DNA of 64,000 bases, taken from assembly GCA_963812885.1 (NCBI GenBank), contig CAWEWZ010000001.1:124001-188000 (forward strand), in the 5' to 3' direction. Shown piece by piece: positions 59,167 to 64,000 of the stretch (within the stretch, counting starts at the first letter, position 1; every line of letters begins with the position of its first letter). The DNA comes from Bog-756 sp963812885. Lineage in GTDB: Bacteria > Actinomycetota > Acidimicrobiia > Acidimicrobiales > RAAP-2. The position numbers and the translations under genes were made by a program. The notes beneath the pieces were generated by a model, which saw nothing but the letters and a program-made list of their open reading frames with translations, was not told the origin of the DNA and did not search any database.

Positions 59167-61468
59167 ATGGAAACCCCGGACTTTCAAGGTGTCATCGGCG
59201 ATGACTGGCGGGACTCCACGCCATGGTGGCCCGAGGTCCCGACCCCGCCGCCGGGTGCGCCCAACGTGGTGCTGGTCGTTCTCGACGACGTGGGATTCGC
59301 GCAACTCGGGCTGCTACGGGTCCGACATCGACACCCCGACCATCGACGGTTTGGCGGAAACCGGGGTGCGACTGGCCAACTTCCACACCACCGCGCTGTG
59401 CTCACCCACCCGGGCCTGCCTGCTGACCGGGCGCAACCATCACCGCAACGGCCTCGGGAGGGTGGCCGACCTGGCCATGGGCTTTCCGGGATACAACGGC
59501 GAGGTTCCCAAGGAGAACGGCTTCCTATCCGAGATCCTGCGCCAGCAGGGCTATGCCACCTACGCGGTGGGGAAGTGGCACCTCTCTCCCGATGACGAGA
59601 CCAACATGGCCGGTCCGCGCCACAGCTGGCCCCTGGCCCGGGGTTTCGACCGCTGGTACGGGTTCCACGGGGGCGAGACCCACCAGTTCGTCCCCACCCT
59701 CTACCACGACAATCACTCGATCCAGCCGCCGAGGTCGATCGAGGAGGGATACCATCTGAGCGCCGACCTGGCCGATCAGGCCATCGCCCAACTGGCCGAT
59801 CTTCGGGCCGTGGACGTGGACCGCCGGTTCTTCCTCTATCTCTGCACCGGCGCCTGCCATTCGCCCCACCACGCACCCGCCTCGTGGATCGAGCGCTACC
59901 GCGGACGGTTCGACAAGGGATGGGACCGGTGGCGGGAGGACACCTTCGCCCGCCAGCTCGAGTCGGGTCTGTTGGCGCCCGGGACCGAGATGGCCCCGCG
60001 GCCCTCATGGGTGCCGGCGTGGGACGACCTGCCGCCCGACCAACAGCGGGTGGCGGCCCGGTTCATGGAGTGCTTCGCCGCCTTCTTGTCCTACACCGAC
60101 GCCCAGCTGGCCCGGGTGCTCGAGTTCCTCGAGCAGACCGGCGACCGTGACGACACCCTGGTCATCCTGGTCTCGGACAACGGTGCCAGCTCGGAGGGTG
60201 GCGTGAACGGGTCGATCAACGACAACCGGCTGCAGAACGTCGACCCGGCCGGCCCGGCCGAGTTGGAACGGCGTATCGACGAGCTGGGCGGCCCGACCGC
60301 CCACAACAACTACCCGTGGGGCTGGACCATGGCCGGCAACACGCCGTTCAAACGATGGAAGCGCGAGGTCCACGAGGGCGGTGTGGCCGACCCGTGCATC
60401 GTGAGCTGGCCGGCCCGGCTCGGGTCGGACGGTGGGGTACGCCGGCAGTTCACCCACGCCGTCGACATCCTTCCCACCGTGCTCGAGCTGGCCGGCATCG
60501 AGGTCCCCGAGACCATCGAGTACGTGCCCCAGACCAGGATCGACGGGATCAGCTTCGCCTCCATGCTCGGCCCGGGAGGCTCCGACGCCCCGCCCCACCG
60601 CACGACGCAGCACTTCGAGATGTTCGGGAGCCGGGCCTTGTTCCACGACGGCTGGAAGGCCGTCACCTTCAAGCCCATCGGACCCGTCTACGACGACGGG
60701 ATCAACTGGAACGCCCCCTTCAGCGAGGATCGCTGGGAGCTCTACCACGTGGAGTCCGATCCGTCCGAGATCCACGACCTCGCCGATCAGCACCCCGACC
60801 GGCTGGCCGCCATGATCGACCGGTGGTGGGTGGAGGCCCGTCGGAACCAGGTCCTCCCACTCGACAACCGGGTCCTGCACACGCTGAACAACCCCAAACC
60901 GGACCGGAGGGCCCCGCGCCTCACCTCCACCTACTACGCCGGGGGATCCCCGGTCCCCGAGAGTGTGGCCGCCAACGTCAAGAACCGCAGCCATGCCATC
61001 GAGGTCGACCTCACCGTGCCTCCCGGCGAAGCGCCCGAGGGGGTGCTGTTGGCCCAGGGCTCGGTGCTCGGTGGCTTCTCCCTCCACCTGCGGGCCGGAT
61101 GCCTCCGGTACGTGCACAACCTCTACGGCAAGGAGCTCCACGTGGTGGCGGCCACGGTGCCCGTCGAGCCGGGCCGCCACCGGCTCGGGTTCCGGTTCGA
61201 GCGCCAGGACGACGGCGGAGGGGCGGCGTCGCTCACGGTGGACGACGCCGTGGTGGCCGAGGGTCACATCCCGAGGTTCACGGTCGCCGCGTTCAGCGCC
61301 ACGGGTGCCGGCCTGACCTGCGGCTATGAGCTCGGGCCGGCCGTGGGGGACGACTACGCGGCGCCGTTCCGCTGCACGGCCACCATCCACACGGCCACGG
61401 TGACCCTCAGCGAGCACGTCCCGGTCAACCCGATGGTGGAATTCGAGCGGATCCTGGCCGAGCAGTAG
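59167..61468 (+). CDS. Arylsulfatase with C-terminal beta-sandwich domain, copy 2 (one frameshift)
   Basis: About 766 residues after removing one base at about 59,313, which restores QLGCYGSDIDTPTIDGLAE. The formylglycine signature is CSPTRACLLTGRNHH at about residue 80; GKWHLSPDDE and LVSDNGASSEGG carry further active-site residues. From about 580 a sandwich domain (EVDLTVPPGEAPEGVLLAQG ...) matches that of the gene at 45071 in order. No signal peptide. A sulfate ester hydrolase; location after ALDH and SDR genes suggests it opens a catabolic route by desulfation. GCAGGAGG precedes the ATG. Confidence 0.9.
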
Positions 61469-61659
61469 CGGTCGGATCCGGATCCGGAGCCGCCCGCCCC
61501 CGCCCGGCCGCGGTGGGCCCGGGTTTCCGGCTCCTGGGCCTGGCCAGCGGCCATGTTTAGGGAATTCATATCCAGAGTTCACGGTGCCTTTAGACGGAGC
61601 GTGTCCAATGGACCGGTACACAGATTTCCTGCGAGTTGGAACTGGAAGGCAGAAGGTAG

Positions 61660-63298
61660 ATGGACATGAGCGAGACCTGGCCCCCTTCGACACCGAAGGA
61701 TTCGGAAGACACCGGCGCCGCCGGGTCCGAGGACACCCCCACCTCGGCGGACCCGATCGCCCTCGGGCCGGCCAAGCCCGCCTACTGGCGCGACTACCCC
61801 TATGCCGGGGCACCCCCGGCGTCCCCTGCGGGCCAGTACCCCACCGACGAGAACCCCGCCGTGAGCGGGCCGGCCACCCCCCCGGCGGGCACCTGGCCGC
61901 CCCCTCCGTACGCCGGTACCTGGCCCCCTCCGTACGCCGGGGCGGCTCCGGGTGGGCCCGGTGCGCCGACCCCGCCGTTCGGCGGTTGGCCTCCGCCCCC
62001 GGGCTACGCCGCCCCGGCTCCGCAGCCGGCGTCGCCGAAGAAGCGGGGCCTGGTCGCGGCCATGGCCGCGGTGTTCGCCATCGTGGCCGTGCTGGCCGGC
62101 GCCGGCCTCGGCCACTTCGTGTGGCCCTCGACCACGACCAGCGCGGCATCCAATCCCAATGTGCTGGTGCCCGGTGGCAGCGGGTCCCTGGGCGGCGGTT
62201 CGTCGCCGTTCGGGTCGGGGTCGTCGGGAGGCGAGCTCCTCACCCTTCGGCTCGGGTTCCGGGTCGACGGGGAACTCCTCGACCGGAGCGGGGGCCCCGT
62301 CGGACATCTCGGCCATCGCCGCCAAGGTCTCTCCCGATCTGGTCGACATCAACACCAATCTGAGCTACCAGGACGAGCAGGCGGCGGGGACCGGTATGGT
62401 TCTCACCTCGACCGGGCTCATCCTCACCAACAACCACGTCATCGACGGTGCCACCAGCATCAGCGCCACCGATGTGGGTAACGGGAAGACCTACTCGGCC
62501 AAGGTCGTCGGCTACGACCGCACCGGCGATATCGCCGTGATCAAGCTGGTCGGCGCCAGTGGGCTGCGCACCATCTCCACCAGCACCGGTACCGCGGCGG
62601 TGGGGCAGGCTGTAGTGGGCGTCGGCAACGCCGGAGGCACCGGCGGGACGCCGAGCGCGGCGGGCGGATCGATCACGGCCCTGAACCAGTCGATCACCGC
62701 CAGTGACAACGGCGGCGGAAACTCCGAGAACCTGACCGGGCTGATCGAGACCAATGCCGGTATCCAGCCCGGCGACTCGGGCGGCTCGCTGGTCAACACG
62801 TCGGGCCAGGTCATCGGCATGGACACCGCGGCATCGGCCGGATCGGGGTACCAGGTCACCCCCACCCAGGGCTATGCCATCCCCATCGGCACCGCGCTGT
62901 CGATCGCCAAGCGGATCGAGGCCGGTGACACGTCCTCGGCGGTGCACATCGGCGCCACCGGGTTCCTCGGTGTCAGCATCCAGTCCTCGAGCACGAACGG
63001 CAGTGGCCTCGGCGGCAGTGGCTTCGGCAACGGTTTCGGAGACGGTGGCGGCTCCGGGTCGACGAGCCCGGGTGCGGACGTCCAGGGGACGCTGTCGGGC
63101 TCGCCGGCAGCCAAGGCCGGACTGGTGCAGGGCGATGTGATCACCGCCGTCAACGGTCGCCGAGTCAGCTCCCCCTCGGATCTCAGCAACCTGCTGCAGC
63201 GGTATCACCCGGGTGACAGCGTCGAACTCCAGTGGACCAACTCGTCGGGCCAGACCCAGACGGCCAGCGTGACGCTGGAGAGCGGTCCGCCGGCCTAG
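61660..63298 (+). CDS. HtrA/DegP-type serine protease with PDZ domain (one frameshift)
   Basis: About 545 residues after removing one base at about 62,231. Residues 1-125 are a cytoplasmic Pro/Gly/Tyr-rich region (PPPPYAGTWPPPYAG); a TM helix follows (VAAMAAVFAIVAVLAGAGLG). After a Ser/Gly linker comes a trypsin-like domain with triad His in TNNHVIDGA, Asp in YDRTGDIAVIKL and Ser in QPGDSGGSL, and a PDZ domain (GFLGVSI ... AGLVQGDVITAVNG). It is a membrane-anchored envelope quality-control protease, as in other actinobacteria. In-frame start at 61660; another ATG lies two codons later. Confidence 0.93.
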
Positions 63299-63307
63299 TC
63301 CCGGACC

Positions 63308-63340
63308 AACGCGGGCCCGCCCCATGGGCGGGCCCGCGTT
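63308..63340. terminator. Strong bidirectional terminator
   Basis: Perfect 15-bp arms (AACGCGGGCCCGCCC / GGGCGGGCCCGCGTT) with a CAT loop. It lies 9 bases after the htrA-like stop and 5 bases from the end of the convergent phosphoribosyltransferase gene. The AA/TT ends give a short U-rich start in both directions. Confidence 0.8.
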
Positions 63341-63345
63341 CTCGG

Positions 63346-63951
63346 TCACCCCCAATCCTCGACCAGCCCCTGGTCCGAGGGGTGGAACACCGGCATCGCC
63401 CCGAGAGCCCGCACCTTCGCGGCATCCGGTCCGAGCATGGTCCGCCAACCCGATCCTTCGGTGACCAGAGCGCCGATGACCACCGGGTCGGCGTCCACCT
63501 TTCGCACCAGGTTGAGCGCGGCCAAGGTCGAGGCCCCGGTCGAGATGACATCGTCGACCACCGCCACCCTGCGGCCACGCACGGCCGAGACCCGCGCCGG
63601 GTCCAGCCGGAGCTTCTGCGGGGCCCCGGTGGTGATGGAGCGGACGGGTTCGGCGAACGTGTCACCGAGGTGGGTCTTCGGCGTCTTGTGGAGGATGACG
63701 TAGTCATCGAGTCCGAGGGACCGGGTGACCTCGATGGCCAGCGGAATCCCCATGGTGGCCACCGACACGACGATCTCCGGCTCGAACTCGGCCAGGAGCG
63801 CGGCGAGCTCACGTCCGGCGGTGTCGGCGAACCCCACCCCGTGGTCGACGCAGATGAGCAGGGCGATGGTCAGGTCGTCCGACAGCGGCACCAGCGGGAG
63901 ATCGAGGGTCTGGGATCCGACCGCGGTCCGGTAGGTTCGGGCGAGGTTCAT
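63346..63951 (-). CDS. Phosphoribosyltransferase-family protein
   Basis: 201 residues. The PRPP-binding loop is RRVAVVDDVISTGASTLAAL at about residue 130; an upstream segment EIVVSVATMGIPLAIEVTRS fits the purine PRTase fold (adenine/xanthine-type). It could salvage a purine or act as a regulator. The ATG at 63951 (MNLARTYRT) is chosen; an in-frame ATG also exists at 63987. The upstream partner lies outside the window. Confidence 0.82.
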   Translation of the reverse strand: MNLARTYRTAVGSQTLDLPLVPLSDDLTIALLICVDHGVGFADTAGRELAALLAEFEPEIVVSVATMGIPLAIEVTRSLGLDDYVILHKTPKTHLGDTFAEPVRSITTGAPQKLRLDPARVSAVRGRRVAVVDDVISTGASTLAALNLVRKVDADPVVIGALVTEGSGWRTMLGPDAAKVRALGAMPVFHPSDQGLVEDWG

Positions 63952-64000
63952 GATCGAGACTCTCGTCGGGGTCCCACCGGTTCGCAAGTGAAGGAGGCGG

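Noticed and set aside
1..64000. tRNA genes, rRNA genes and CRISPR arrays
   Set aside because: No cloverleaf-like segment in the intergenic regions, no rRNA-like conserved stretches and no regularly spaced repeat-spacer pattern were found by reading; a dedicated scan with tRNAscan-SE and a CRISPR finder would settle it.

Overview
The window is a high-G+C actinobacterial chromosome segment close to the replication origin. The block parA-parB-cwlM-trxA-trxB ... DUF6049-murJ ... CCA transferase ... ino1-padR-DUF5318 ... rpsF-ssb-rpsR-rplI-dnaB follows the origin-proximal order of Mycobacterium (ponA is missing). A mycofactocin-type SDR, an F420/LLM oxidoreductase and a DHA2 exporter point to Actinomycetota, and the mix suggests an uncultured Acidimicrobiia-like lineage. 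The phylum is well supported; the class is an inference. No tRNA, rRNA, CRISPR array, insertion sequence or prophage was seen. || Layout. 1-13.6 kb: chromosome partitioning, a non-catalytic CwlM-like amidase, the thioredoxin pair, a DegV protein, a DUF6049 exported protein with the lipid II flippase MurJ, CCA-adding enzyme, inositol phosphate synthase with a PadR regulator, and DUF5318. 13.7-19.4 kb: SDRs, a reductase, a drug exporter and panB. 19.5-23 kb: rpsF-ssb-rpsR-rplI-dnaB with a structured rpsF leader, then a Nudix hydrolase. 23.5-30 kb: a LysR regulator, a methyltransferase, hydrolases, an EEP nuclease and an LLM enzyme. 30-34.3 kb: Lon protease divergent from a K+ channel with two RCK modules. 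34.3-40.3 kb: the phosphate operon pstSCAB and two OmpR-type response regulators. Exact 11-bp-register PHO-box arrays lie before pstS and before the first regulator. 40.6-42.3 kb: pgi. 42.3-61.5 kb: an accessory catabolic region with a fatty acid desaturase and PaaX regulator, two large homologous arylsulfatases, two N-acyl-D-amino-acid deacylase-like amidohydrolases, an amidohydrolase_2 protein, a cyclase, four SDRs, an aldehyde dehydrogenase, TetR and SnoaL. 61.6-64 kb: an HtrA protease and a phosphoribosyltransferase, convergent on a strong terminator. || The most striking property is that about 25 of roughly 55 genes, including essential ones (rplI, ssb, ino1), need one to three single-base removals to restore a family-typical protein. 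I place 33 such sites; all are one-base surpluses, mostly an extra G or C on the coding strand, and none is a deletion. Systematic insertion error in the sequence is the best explanation, and those genes are annotated as full-length with the site stated. The clearest new biology is the PHO-box wiring, a ribosomal protein S18 with an RGG-like then acidic tail, and the sulfatase/amidohydrolase catabolic island.
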